Assembly (NCBI GenBank): GCA_041984585.1
Contig: JBHIXX010000027.1
Span: forward strand, 1 to 33,112
Source: Pseudolysinimonas_A sp041984585
Lineage (GTDB): Bacteria > Actinomycetota > Actinomycetes > Actinomycetales > Microbacteriaceae
Direction of reading: 5' to 3'
Length of the DNA stretch: 33,112 nt
The notes beneath the pieces were generated by a model. That model ran no database searches. It was not told the origin of the DNA and worked only from the letters and a program-made list of their open reading frames with translations. A program made the position numbers and the translations under genes. Shown here piece after piece: positions 14,685 through 22,288 of the stretch; position 1 is the stretch's first letter; every line of letters begins with the position of its first letter.

Positions 14685-15284
14685 CGCCACCTTGGTGCCC
14701 ACGTCGACGCCCGCGACGCGGTACTTCTCGCGGATGCGCTTCAGGTAGCTCTTCGCGGTCTCCTCGGAGATGCCGAGCTGGTAGGCGACCTGCTTCACCG
14801 GCTCGCCGCCGCCGTAGAGCGCCATGACGCGGCGCTCCTGGGCGCTGAGCTTCGGCGATCCGCCGATGTCGGAGGCGTTGAGGGCCAGGTCGAGCTCGGC
14901 CGAGATGAAGCTCTCGCCCTTCGACGCGGCGCGGATGGCCTCGACGATCATCTCGGCCTCCTCGCTCTTGACCAGGTAGCCGAGCGCGCCCGACGCGAGC
15001 GCCTCGCGCACGACGTTCGGCTCGGAGTAGGTGCTCATCAGCACCGTGCGCACGCCGGTGGTCTTGAGGGTCGAGATCTTCAGCGCGACCGGGATGTTGT
15101 CCTTGAGGTCGAGGTCGAGCAGCACGACGTCGACGGGGAACTCGGCGTGGGTCAGCAGCTCGGGCCAGCTGGCGACGGCGGCGACCATCTGGATGTCGGT
15201 CGCGGCGCCCTCGATCCACTCGGTGAGGGCGCCGAGCAGCATGCGGTGGTCGTCGACGAGTGCCACGCGGATGGGCTGGCTCAC
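14622..15284 (-). CDS. LuxR/NarL-type response regulator
   Basis: 220 aa. A receiver domain (about 5-125) has the acidic pair in VALVDDH, phosphoacceptor D57 in LLDLDL and lysine in YLVKSEE. A C-terminal helix-turn-helix (about 145-205) has LSAQERRVMALYGGGEPVKQ followed by ISEETAKSYLKRIREKY. It is the DNA-binding partner of the histidine kinase two genes upstream. Start chosen at the GTG at 15284, which has AGGAG 6 nt upstream (complement of 15291-15295); a longer frame to 15425 only reads through the upstream gene. Last gene of the signalling operon; its 3' end overlaps the exporter gene by 63 bp. Confidence 0.92.
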   Translation of the reverse strand: MSQPIRVALVDDHRMLLGALTEWIEGAATDIQMVAAVASWPELLTHAEFPVDVVLLDLDLKDNIPVALKISTLKTTGVRTVLMSTYSEPNVVREALASGALGYLVKSEEAEMIVEAIRAASKGESFISAELDLALNASDIGGSPKLSAQERRVMALYGGGEPVKQVAYQLGISEETAKSYLKRIREKYRVAGVDVGTKVALRKRAIQDGILIQDAPDRPI

Positions 15285-15309
15285 GGGGGTCTCCTCTCGG
15301 GGGTGCCTG

Positions 15310-16584
15310 TCAGTCGGCGGGGTTGTCGACCAGGCAGTCGATGTCCACGCGCAGGCTGGAGTCCTGGGTGGAGTCAGAGTAACGGCCGACCCGGCCGATG
15401 GCGTCCCACACCGCCGGGTCGACACGATTCCGCGGCACCCCGGTGGTGGTGACGGTGATCGGAACCGAGATCTTGTGCGGCGGGAGGTCGCCCCCGGCGC
15501 CGCCGACGGGGCCGAGCTGCAGCTCGACGGTGCGCCCCGGGCCGGAGCGGCGCGGGCTCGCGTTCGGGTCGTCGCTGACCACGAGCAGCCACACGGCGGA
15601 GAGCAGGCCGTCCCGCTGCTCGGTGCTGAGCAGCCCGGCGAGCGCCGACCGGTCGCTCAGCCGCACGCCCTTGCCGAGCTGCTCCGACTCGCTGATCGCG
15701 TGGTACAGCCAGGTCTCCCGGCGGCCCTCGATGAGGTGCAGCCGCAGCTCGGTGGCGAGGGAGGCGGCGACCGACGCCGTCTTCGGGGCGAGGGGGAGCG
15801 GGGTCGAGCCGGTCGCGATCGAGTCGAGCAGCTCTTCGGCGCGCAGGTCGAGCCGCGCGAGCTCCTCGGAGGCGAGCATGCCGACCGCGTAGCGCGGCGC
15901 CGACGTGGTGCTCTGCACCAGCACGCGGTCGAGCTCGACCTGCACCAGCCGGCGGAAGCCGTGCACCAGCATCACGCCGATCACCGGTGGCAGCACCGTG
16001 GTGGCGAGGGCGCCGATCTGGGTGGCCAGCCAGGCGGAGTCGGAGAGCGATCCGGGCTCCGCGTCGAGGAACATGACGATCGCGAGCGCCAGGCCGAGCG
16101 CCCCCGCCGCGGCGAGCACCTCGATCGCGCCGCGCTGGGTGGCGACGATGAGCAGGGCGGCACCGGCGGTGAGCGCCGCCGTGGCGTACCCGCCGACGTC
16201 GTGCCGGCCCCACACCGCGATCACGTCGAGCGCGACGGCGACGGCGAGTCCGGCGAGGAAGAGGCCGAACGTGGCGTCGGGCAGGCGGTCGCCGATCACC
16301 CGGGCGAGCGAGAACACCACCACGACCGTCGTGACGAGCACGAGCCAGGCGGCGAGCGCGGCGAGCGGCAGCGGGTAGTCCTCCCACAGCGCGACGAACC
16401 AGGAGAGCCCGAACACGACGCGGATGCCGACCAGGATGGCGGCGCCGAGCCCGAGGAACGCGCTGCCCAGGCTGGCCCGGTGGGTGGCGGTGCGGGCGAA
16501 CCGGCGCGCGCGGTCGCCCATCGCGCGCCGCGCGTTGCCGACGACGACACCGAGGGTGTTCTCCTCGGGAGGCGAATAGGTCAT
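15310..16584 (-). CDS. Polytopic membrane protein with cytoplasmic domain, in a two-component operon
   Basis: No named family recognised. 424 aa: a short polar N-terminus, about six or seven transmembrane helices (about residues 35-235), then a cytoplasmic region of about 190 residues. That region begins with helices that look like a signalling linker (QVELDRVLVQSTTSAPRY, LDLRAEELLDSIATG) and ends in beta-rich sequence (VELQLGPVGG, HKISVPITVTTTG). It has no H-box, no N-box and no glycine-rich ATP-binding motif, so it is not a working kinase, but its layout parallels one. It overlaps the kinase stop as ATGA, has GGAGGTG upstream, and lies 25 bp before the response regulator. Probably a sensor or modulator of that pair. 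Confidence 0.75.
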   Translation of the reverse strand: MTYSPPEENTLGVVVGNARRAMGDRARRFARTATHRASLGSAFLGLGAAILVGIRVVFGLSWFVALWEDYPLPLAALAAWLVLVTTVVVVFSLARVIGDRLPDATFGLFLAGLAVAVALDVIAVWGRHDVGGYATAALTAGAALLIVATQRGAIEVLAAAGALGLALAIVMFLDAEPGSLSDSAWLATQIGALATTVLPPVIGVMLVHGFRRLVQVELDRVLVQSTTSAPRYAVGMLASEELARLDLRAEELLDSIATGSTPLPLAPKTASVAASLATELRLHLIEGRRETWLYHAISESEQLGKGVRLSDRSALAGLLSTEQRDGLLSAVWLLVVSDDPNASPRRSGPGRTVELQLGPVGGAGGDLPPHKISVPITVTTTGVPRNRVDPAVWDAIGRVGRYSDSTQDSSLRVDIDCLVDNPAD

Positions 16585-17747
16585 CGGGGCACCTCCAGCA
16601 CGACCGTGGTGCCCGAACCGGGGGCCGAGAACAGGCGGGCGTTGCCGCCCACGTCGCGCAGCCGGGCGACGACCGACTCGGCGAACCCCATGCGGGCCGC
16701 GTCGACATCCGCGATGTCGAAGCCGACGCCCGAGTCGGTGACCATGGCGCGCACGGTGGTGCCGTCCTCGGTGATGGTGACGTGCGCCTGGGTGACCCCG
16801 GAGTGGCGCCGCACGTTCTCGAGGCACTCGGCGAGGGCGAGCAGGAAGGCGTCGAGCACGACGGTCGGCAGCAGCACCTGACCGGTGCCGTGCCACGACA
16901 CCTGCAGCCCCATCCGGCCGAACCGCTGCTTCACCGACTCGAGGGTGTTGCCCAGGGTCGCCTCGTCGGGCGTGCCGACGGCCGTCGACGTGCCCGTGAC
17001 CTGCGGGGTGGGGTCGTTGCCGAGGCGCAGCTGACGCAGCAGCTCGGCGTCCTGGGCGGCCTGCTCGCGCAGAGTCTGCGGCTCGACGCCGACCCCGGAG
17101 TGGGCCAGCAGCGTGAGGGTGGCGAGCACGGTGTCGTGCAGCAGTCGCGCGCCCTGGCGGCGCTGCGCCTCGAGCTCGCTCGCCTGGCGCTCGGCGCGGT
17201 GGGCGCGGCCGACGCTCGCGATGCGGCGGTCGACCTGAGGCACCGCGGCCGAGAACCAGACGGCGACGAACACGGGGATGAGCCAGCCGGCGAGCACGAA
17301 GCCGGCGGTGCGGATCATGATCGCGGGGACGGTCTCGCCGGCCACCACGGCGACGGCGCCGGTCGCGAGCGCGCCGACGACGAGCACGGTGATGCGGGCG
17401 GCGGAGGTGGTGAGCACGAGCGCGACGGCGGGCAGCGATCCCGACGCGAGCAGCAGGGCGGCCGACACACCCGCCTCCGCGGGCGGATCGCCGACCACGC
17501 CGAGCACGGCCAGCACCGCGGCGCCGGCGACCAGCGCGGTGATGACCCAGCCGAGGCCGCGGGTGGAACCGATGCGCACGAACGCGACGCCCAGCAGCAG
17601 GTAGATGGGGAGGCAGATGAGCAGAGCGGTGCGGTCGACCGCGCCGGGCAGCAGCAGAGTCACCAGCGACGCGATCGCGAAGCCGAGTCCGTAGACCCGG
17701 GCGCCGCGCTGCAGGAGGCGGTCGCGCTCCTTCGTGATGAGGTCCAT
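16581..17747 (-). CDS. Membrane sensor histidine kinase, HisKA_3/DesK-NarX type
   Basis: 388 aa. About six helices (about 15-170) form the sensor, then a dimerisation helix with H204 in LLHDTVLATLTLLAH (HDxV box of the HisKA_3 group) and a HATPase_c domain with N-box AECLENVRRHS, G1 DSGVGFD and G2 GSGTTVVLEV. It should autophosphorylate and pass the phosphate to D57 of the LuxR-type regulator at the end of the operon. Start taken at the ATG at 17747 (MDLITKERDR), since a GTG at 17831 adds a low-complexity Cys/Pro/Gly stretch; neither has a good Shine-Dalgarno. The signal sensed is unknown; the small loops suggest a membrane-embedded sensor. Confidence 0.9.
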   Translation of the reverse strand: MDLITKERDRLLQRGARVYGLGFAIASLVTLLLPGAVDRTALLICLPIYLLLGVAFVRIGSTRGLGWVITALVAGAAVLAVLGVVGDPPAEAGVSAALLLASGSLPAVALVLTTSAARITVLVVGALATGAVAVVAGETVPAIMIRTAGFVLAGWLIPVFVAVWFSAAVPQVDRRIASVGRAHRAERQASELEAQRRQGARLLHDTVLATLTLLAHSGVGVEPQTLREQAAQDAELLRQLRLGNDPTPQVTGTSTAVGTPDEATLGNTLESVKQRFGRMGLQVSWHGTGQVLLPTVVLDAFLLALAECLENVRRHSGVTQAHVTITEDGTTVRAMVTDSGVGFDIADVDAARMGFAESVVARLRDVGGNARLFSAPGSGTTVVLEVPR

Positions 17748-17904
17748 GCTCGTCGTGCCCGGTCCGGTCCCGGCCGGATCGCCGGGAGCTGGTGGGCAGC
17801 ACGGGGCGGCCCCCCGCTCGCATGCTTCCACACGGGATGCGGCGCGCCGCGGAGCACGGGGCCCGGGCGCGTCGCGAGCGGGCGTCGGTCGCGGGCGCGA
17901 CGGC

Positions 17905-18750
17905 TCAGCCGAGCCCGCAGGCGGTGCGCCAGAAGTCGATGATCGCGGTGCGCGCCTCCGGCCCCGCCGCGAGCACCAGTTCGCCCTGCCGGTCGCCCGC
18001 CGCGACCGTGAACGGGATGCGGGTGCCCACCTTGTCCTCGGCCAGCGCGTGCGCGTCGCAGCGCGTCGGCACGATCGGGATGCGCACCTCCGTCGGCCCG
18101 TCGGCGCCGAGGTCGATCCCGAGGGAGAGGCTGTCGAGCGCGAGCCCGTCGCGCGCCGGGCTGATCAGCGTGGTGCCCCACACCTCGAGCAGGCGCACCG
18201 AGCCGGAGGCCCCGGTCGGGGTGACGGCGACCACGAGCGAGCCCTCGGCGCCGCCGTCGGCGAGCACCCCCGAGATCGTCGGCGCCGCCACGGCCTCGAC
18301 CTCGGCGCGCAGGCAGGCCTCGTCCGCCATCCGGGGCAGCAGCTCGTAGGGGTCGTCGGCGGTCGCCACCGCGGTCCCGCGGGTGTCGCCGAGCCGGTAG
18401 TCGACGGTGACGGTGCCCAGCGGCGCGGCGCCCGGGCACACCCGCGGCGGGATGTCCATCCGCAGGTCGAGCGCGAATCCGGCCGCCACCGTCGCCGAGT
18501 CATCGGTCCACACGGCGGGGTCGGCGAACCCGGCCGACTCGAGGCGCAGCGCCGTGATCTCGAGCGGCTCGTCGGAGGAGTTGGCGACCTGCACTGCGAT
18601 CCGGTCGTTCTGCACGTCGGTGCGCGGCTGGTAGACGAGCACGGTGACCCCGTCGGGCAGCTCGGTGCTGCCGGTGCAGCCGGTCAGTCCGGCGGCGGCG
18701 GCGACGATCGCGGCGCCGAGGCCGATCCGTCGGAGCGCCGCTCGGGTCAT
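17905..18750 (-). CDS. Lipoprotein of unknown function, coupled to metX
   Basis: 281 aa. A signal peptide with Arg-rich n-region, Ala-rich core and lipobox L-T-G-C25 predicts a lipid-anchored protein on the outer face of the membrane. The mature part is beta-rich (VTVLVYQPR, RIAVQVANSSDEPLEITALRLES, GTVTVDYRLGD) and looks like one or two Ig-like sandwich domains. Cysteines beyond the lipobox (RVCPG, EACLRAE, PTRCDAH, TACGLG) could pair in disulfides. Its ATG overlaps the metX stop as ATGA, so it is translationally coupled to a cytosolic methionine enzyme, an unexpected pairing. No family recognised; a substrate-binding or wall-associated role is only a guess. Confidence 0.78.
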   Translation of the reverse strand: MTRAALRRIGLGAAIVAAAAGLTGCTGSTELPDGVTVLVYQPRTDVQNDRIAVQVANSSDEPLEITALRLESAGFADPAVWTDDSATVAAGFALDLRMDIPPRVCPGAAPLGTVTVDYRLGDTRGTAVATADDPYELLPRMADEACLRAEVEAVAAPTISGVLADGGAEGSLVVAVTPTGASGSVRLLEVWGTTLISPARDGLALDSLSLGIDLGADGPTEVRIPIVPTRCDAHALAEDKVGTRIPFTVAAGDRQGELVLAAGPEARTAIIDFWRTACGLG

Positions 18751-19967
18751 CCCGCGTCCAGCAGTCGACGCAGCTCCGCCGTGACCAGGTCGTGCTCGAT
18801 GAGGAACGCGTCGTGCCCGTAGGGCGACTCGATGACGGCCGGGTCGTCGCCGTCGATGTTGCCGGGGAGGTGCGCGGCGATGATGCGCTGGCCCGGCACG
18901 GGGAACAGCCGGTCGCTGTCGATGCCGAGCACGAGCGCCCGGGCGGTGACCGTGGCGAGCGCTGCGGCCACGCCGCCGCGGTCGCGCCCGACGTCGTGCG
19001 AGTTCATCGCGTCGACCAGGACGAGGTAGCTGTTGGCGTCGAAGCGTCGGGTGAACTTGTTGCCGTGGAAGCCGAGGTAGCTCTCGACGGCGAAGACGCC
19101 GCCTCCGCCGAGCGGGCTCAGTCCGGACTGCCACGACCGCTCGAACCGGTCGTTGAGCTCCGACGGCGAGCGGTAGTTGAGCAGGGCCATCCGGCGGGCC
19201 AGCCCGAGCCCCCGGTGCGGGCCCTCGCCCTCGCCGACGTCGTAGTACGCGCCGCCGTGGAAGCCCGGATCCATGCGGATCGCCTCGGACTGCACCGAGT
19301 TGAGCGCGATCTGGTCGGCGCTCGACACCGGCGGTGCGGCGAGCACCGCGATGCGCGCGGCCCGGTCGGGCGCCATGACGCCCCACTCGAGCACCTGCAT
19401 GCCGCCCATCGAGCCGCCGACGACGAGCGCCCAGCGGTCGATGCCGAGGTCGTCGGCGAGGCGGAGCTGCGCCGCGACCTGGTCGCGGATCGTGAGGTAG
19501 GGGAACCGCGAGCCCCACGGCTCGCCGTCGTCGGGGTGCAGGCTGGCCGGACCGGTCGACCCCTGGCAGCCGCCGAGCATGTTCGGCGCGACGATGAACC
19601 AGTCGGCCGGGTCGAGCACGGTGCCGGGACCGACCAGACCGCTCCACCATCCGCCGGTCGGATGCCCCGGGCCGGCGCCACCGATCACGTGCGAGTCGCC
19701 GGTGAGGGCGTGCAGCACGAGCACGGCGTTCGAGCCGTCGGGCGCGAGCTCACCCCACGTCTCATAGGCGAGCGTGACCTGCGGCAGGTGGCCGCCCCGC
19801 TCGAGGTCCATCGCGCCGATCGCGGCGAACCGGCGATCACCGACCGGGTCGCCCTCCCGCCAGGCACCGGTCGCGGGCGGTTTGCCGGCGACGGACCGGC
19901 GATGGGACGCCGTGACGAACGCCGACGGGACGGCGTCCTCGGGCGTCTGTGAATCCATCGCCGCCAT
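18747..19967 (-). CDS. metX: Homoserine O-acetyltransferase
   Basis: Transfers acetyl from acetyl-CoA to L-homoserine, the committed step of methionine synthesis; cytosolic alpha/beta-hydrolase fold. 406 aa, a usual length with a 30-residue Ala-rich start. Visible: LTGDSHV, PNMLGGCQGSTGP, nucleophile elbow GGSMGGMQ with the catalytic Ser, acid in GIDSDRLFP and catalytic His in YGHDAFLIE. The adjacent metY uses the product, O-acetylhomoserine. ATGs at 19967 and 19958 are both possible starts; no strong Shine-Dalgarno is seen. A 15-bp hairpin separates it from metY upstream, so metX may have its own weak promoter or depend on readthrough. It couples to a lipoprotein gene downstream. Confidence 0.95.
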   Translation of the reverse strand: MAAMDSQTPEDAVPSAFVTASHRRSVAGKPPATGAWREGDPVGDRRFAAIGAMDLERGGHLPQVTLAYETWGELAPDGSNAVLVLHALTGDSHVIGGAGPGHPTGGWWSGLVGPGTVLDPADWFIVAPNMLGGCQGSTGPASLHPDDGEPWGSRFPYLTIRDQVAAQLRLADDLGIDRWALVVGGSMGGMQVLEWGVMAPDRAARIAVLAAPPVSSADQIALNSVQSEAIRMDPGFHGGAYYDVGEGEGPHRGLGLARRMALLNYRSPSELNDRFERSWQSGLSPLGGGGVFAVESYLGFHGNKFTRRFDANSYLVLVDAMNSHDVGRDRGGVAAALATVTARALVLGIDSDRLFPVPGQRIIAAHLPGNIDGDDPAVIESPYGHDAFLIEHDLVTAELRRLLDAG

Positions 19968-19994
19968 TCTCGCGCAGTCGCGCGGCCTGTTACG

Positions 19995-20033
19995 CCGAAC
20001 GGGCCGGTCGTGCTGGGTGACCGGCCCGTTCGG
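19995..20033 (-). terminator. 15-bp perfect hairpin between metY and metX
   Basis: Arms 19995-20009 and 20019-20033 are perfectly complementary (15 bp) with a 9-nt loop, 33 nt after the metY stop and 27 nt before the metX start on the minus strand. There is no T-run beyond it. It can act as a terminator that lowers metX expression relative to metY, or as an mRNA processing or stability element. Confidence 0.65.
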
Positions 20034-20066
20034 GGCGTGCGACTCGGGCGCCGTCGGCGCCCGGGC

Positions 20067-21383
20067 TCAGGCGGAGGCGCTCGCGGCCGACGCGGAGCGG
20101 GCCGCGGCGAAGCCGGCCTCGAGGTCGGCCTTCAGGTCGTCGACGTTCTCGAGCCCGACCGAGAGGCGCACCAGGCCCGGCGTGACGCCGGTGGTGAGCT
20201 GCTGCTCGGGGGTGAGCTGCGAGTGCGTCGTCGATGCGGGGTGGATGATGAGCGAGCGCACGTCGCCGATGTTGGCCAGGTGGCTGAACAGCTGCACGCT
20301 CTCGACGAGGGCGCGGCCCGCGTCGACGCCGCCCTTCAGCTCGAACGACAGCACGGCGCCCACGCCCAGCGGGGCGTAGGTGCTCGCCGTTCCGTGCCAC
20401 GGGCTCGAGGGCAGGCCGGCGTAGCTGACGCTCGCCACATCCGGGTGCTGCTCGAGCCACTCGGCGATGGCCTGGGCGTTGGCGGTGTGGCGCTCGATGC
20501 GCAGGCTCAGGGTCTCGATACCCTGCAGCACCGCGAACGAGCTGTCGGGCGAGATCGCGGCGCCGGTGTCGCGCAGCAGCTGCACGCGCGCCTTGATGAC
20601 GTAGGCGATGCCGTCGCCGAGCACGCCGGTGAACGACGCCCCGTGGTACGACGGGTCGGGCTCGGTGAGGCCGGGGAACTTGTCGACGTGCTGCGACCAC
20701 GGGAACTTGCCGCCGTCGACGATGAGGCCCGCGATCACGGTGCCGTGCCCGCCGAGGAACTTCGTCGCCGAGTGCACCACGATGTCGGCGCCGTGCTCGA
20801 ACGGACGGATCAGGTACGGCGTCGCGATGGTGTTGTCGACGATGAGCGGCAGGTCGTGCGCGTGCGCGACGCCGGAGACGAGGCCGATGTCGAGCACGTT
20901 GATGCGCGGGTTGCCGATCGTCTCGGCGAACAGCAGCTTGGTGTTCGGCCGGATGGCGGCCTTCCACTCCTCGGCGTCGTCCTGGTTCTCGACGAAGGTC
21001 ACCTCGATGCCGAGCTTGGCGAGGGTGTACTTGAACAGGTTGTAGGTGCCGCCGTAGATCGACGACGACGAGACGATGTGGTCGCCGGAGCCGGCGATGT
21101 TGAGCACGGCGTAGGTGATCGCCGCCGAGCCCGACGCGGTGGCGAGCGCGGCGGTGCCGCCCTCGAGCGCCGCGACGCGCTGCTCGAGCACGTCGGTGGT
21201 CGGGTTCATGAGCCGGGTGTAGATGTTGCCGAACTCGGCGAGGGCGAACAGGTTCTTCGCGTGGTCGGCGCTGTTGAACACGTACGACGTGGTCTTGTAG
21301 ATCGGCGTCGCGCGCGCGTTCGTCACCGGGTCGGGTGCGGCCCCGGCGTGGATCTGCGTGGTCTCGAACTTCCAGTCCGACAT
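20067..21383 (-). CDS. metY: O-acetylhomoserine sulfhydrylase (aminocarboxypropyltransferase)
   Basis: Cys/Met-metabolism PLP enzyme that makes homocysteine from O-acetylhomoserine and sulfide, the direct sulfhydrylation route; cytosolic homotetramer in the family. 438 aa, the length of MetY rather than the shorter MetB (about 390). The N-terminus WKFETTQIHAGAAPDP and the segment YTRLMNPTTDVLEQRVAALEGG are typical of MetY. The PLP lysine is in SATKFLGGHGT, and RLSVGLENVDDLKADLEAGF closes the family pattern. GAGGAG precedes the ATG at 21383. Its promoter is the only one here with both hexamers recognisable. The C-terminus ends in an Ala/Ser-rich tail. Confidence 0.95.
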   Translation of the reverse strand: MSDWKFETTQIHAGAAPDPVTNARATPIYKTTSYVFNSADHAKNLFALAEFGNIYTRLMNPTTDVLEQRVAALEGGTAALATASGSAAITYAVLNIAGSGDHIVSSSSIYGGTYNLFKYTLAKLGIEVTFVENQDDAEEWKAAIRPNTKLLFAETIGNPRINVLDIGLVSGVAHAHDLPLIVDNTIATPYLIRPFEHGADIVVHSATKFLGGHGTVIAGLIVDGGKFPWSQHVDKFPGLTEPDPSYHGASFTGVLGDGIAYVIKARVQLLRDTGAAISPDSSFAVLQGIETLSLRIERHTANAQAIAEWLEQHPDVASVSYAGLPSSPWHGTASTYAPLGVGAVLSFELKGGVDAGRALVESVQLFSHLANIGDVRSLIIHPASTTHSQLTPEQQLTTGVTPGLVRLSVGLENVDDLKADLEAGFAAARSASAASASA

Positions 21384-21415
21384 GGTGCTCCTCGACTCGT
21401 GAGTGGACGTCGGGA

Positions 21416-21444
21416 ACGGTACGCCGACCGCCGGGCCGACTCAA
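21416..21444 (-). promoter_or_regulatory. metY promoter (-35 and -10)
   Basis: The minus strand carries TTGAGT (complement of 21439-21444), a 17-bp spacer and TACCGT (complement of 21416-21421). Transcription would start near 21409, leaving a leader of about 26 nt with GAGGAG. That is too short for a SAM riboswitch. Confidence 0.6.
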
Positions 21445-21499
21445 TCGCGCTCGCAACCGGCCGTAACAGTGGCGTCACACGGCGTCATCCGCGGATCGC

Positions 21500-21510
21500 G
21501 ATACTGGAGG
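21500..21510 (+). promoter_or_regulatory. GATACT box and GGAGG before the SDR gene
   Basis: GATACT (21500-21505) lies 6 nt before the first ATG (21512), which would make the mRNA leaderless. The GGAGG that directly follows (21506-21510) is only 1 nt from that ATG and 4 nt from the second ATG at 21515. Both readings cannot hold: if the box is the -10, the GGAGG is not transcribed. Confidence 0.4.
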
Positions 21511-21511
21511 G

Positions 21512-22285
21512 ATGATGAGGCGCGCGGTCGTGACGGGAGCCAGTTCGGGCATCGGGGAGGCGACCGCGCGGCGGCTCGTCGCGGACGGCTGGCAGGTGGT
21601 CGCCGTCGCCCGTCGTGCCGACCGGCTGGCCGCGCTCGCCGACGAGATCGGCGTCGTGCCCGTGGTCGCCGACCTCACCGACGCGGACGATGTCGCGCGC
21701 GTGCGCGACGAGGTCGCGGCGCTCGGTCCGCTCCACGCTCTGGTCAACAACGCGGGCGGCGCCTTCGGCATGTCGACCGTCGAGGAGGGCACCGACGACG
21801 ACTGGCGGTGGATGTTCGAGATCAACGTGCTCGGCGTCAAGCGCATGATCGCGACCCTGCTGCCGCTGCTGCGCGACGGCGCCCGCGAGACGGGGCACGC
21901 CGACATCCACACCATCACCTCGATCGCGGGACACGTGCCCTACGAGGGCGGGGCCGGCTACAACGCCGCCAAGGCGGGCGCGCACATGATCATGGCGGTG
22001 CTGCGCCTCGAACTCGCGGGCGAGCCCATCCGGGTCGTCGAGATCGCGCCCGGCATGGTGCACACCGAGGAGTTCTCGCTGGTGCGTTTCGCCGGTGACG
22101 CGGCGAAGGCCGACGCGGTCTACGCCGACGTCGCCGCGCCGCTGGTCGCCGACGACATCGCCGAGACGATCGCGCACGCGCTCGCACTGCCCGGCCACGT
22201 CGTGCTCGACCTGGTGACGATCAAGCCCGTCGCCCAGGCGGCCCCGCACAAGGTGATGCGCGGCGAGCTCACCCCGAAGGGCTGA
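21512..22285 (+). CDS. Short-chain dehydrogenase/reductase (YdfG-like)
   Basis: 257 aa classical SDR. Cofactor motif TGASSGIG, NNAGG, the N-[IV] segment of the active site (FEINVLGVKRM), catalytic Ser in HTITSIAGHVPYEGG and the Y-N-A-A-K pair; the Arg-Arg after the second strand (VAVARRADRL) favours NADP. The overall pattern, with EIAPGMVHTEEFSLVRF after the sixth strand, is that of YdfG, the NADP-dependent 3-hydroxy acid/serine dehydrogenase. That activity is the best guess. The start may be the first or second of two tandem ATGs. It converges on the L-2-hydroxyglutarate oxidase gene with only 3 bp between stops. Confidence 0.88.
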   Translation: MMRRAVVTGASSGIGEATARRLVADGWQVVAVARRADRLAALADEIGVVPVVADLTDADDVARVRDEVAALGPLHALVNNAGGAFGMSTVEEGTDDDWRWMFEINVLGVKRMIATLLPLLRDGARETGHADIHTITSIAGHVPYEGGAGYNAAKAGAHMIMAVLRLELAGEPIRVVEIAPGMVHTEEFSLVRFAGDAAKADAVYADVAAPLVADDIAETIAHALALPGHVVLDLVTIKPVAQAAPHKVMRGELTPKG

Positions 22286-22288
22286 CGC

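Noticed and set aside
15031..16881. 616-codon plus-strand open frame across the signalling operon
   Set aside because: Spans two real genes on the other strand and reads as repetitive Glu/Arg/Gly/His sequence; no start signal or family.
15310..17823. 837-codon minus-strand frame joining kinase region and membrane protein as one protein
   Set aside because: The first half is the wrong frame of the kinase gene; the real membrane protein starts at the ATG at 16584 with GGAGGTG and an ATGA overlap.
21384..21511. Possible SAM or other riboswitch before metY
   Set aside because: The predicted transcript start leaves only about 26 nt of leader, and no conserved riboswitch helices are visible in the 128-bp gap.
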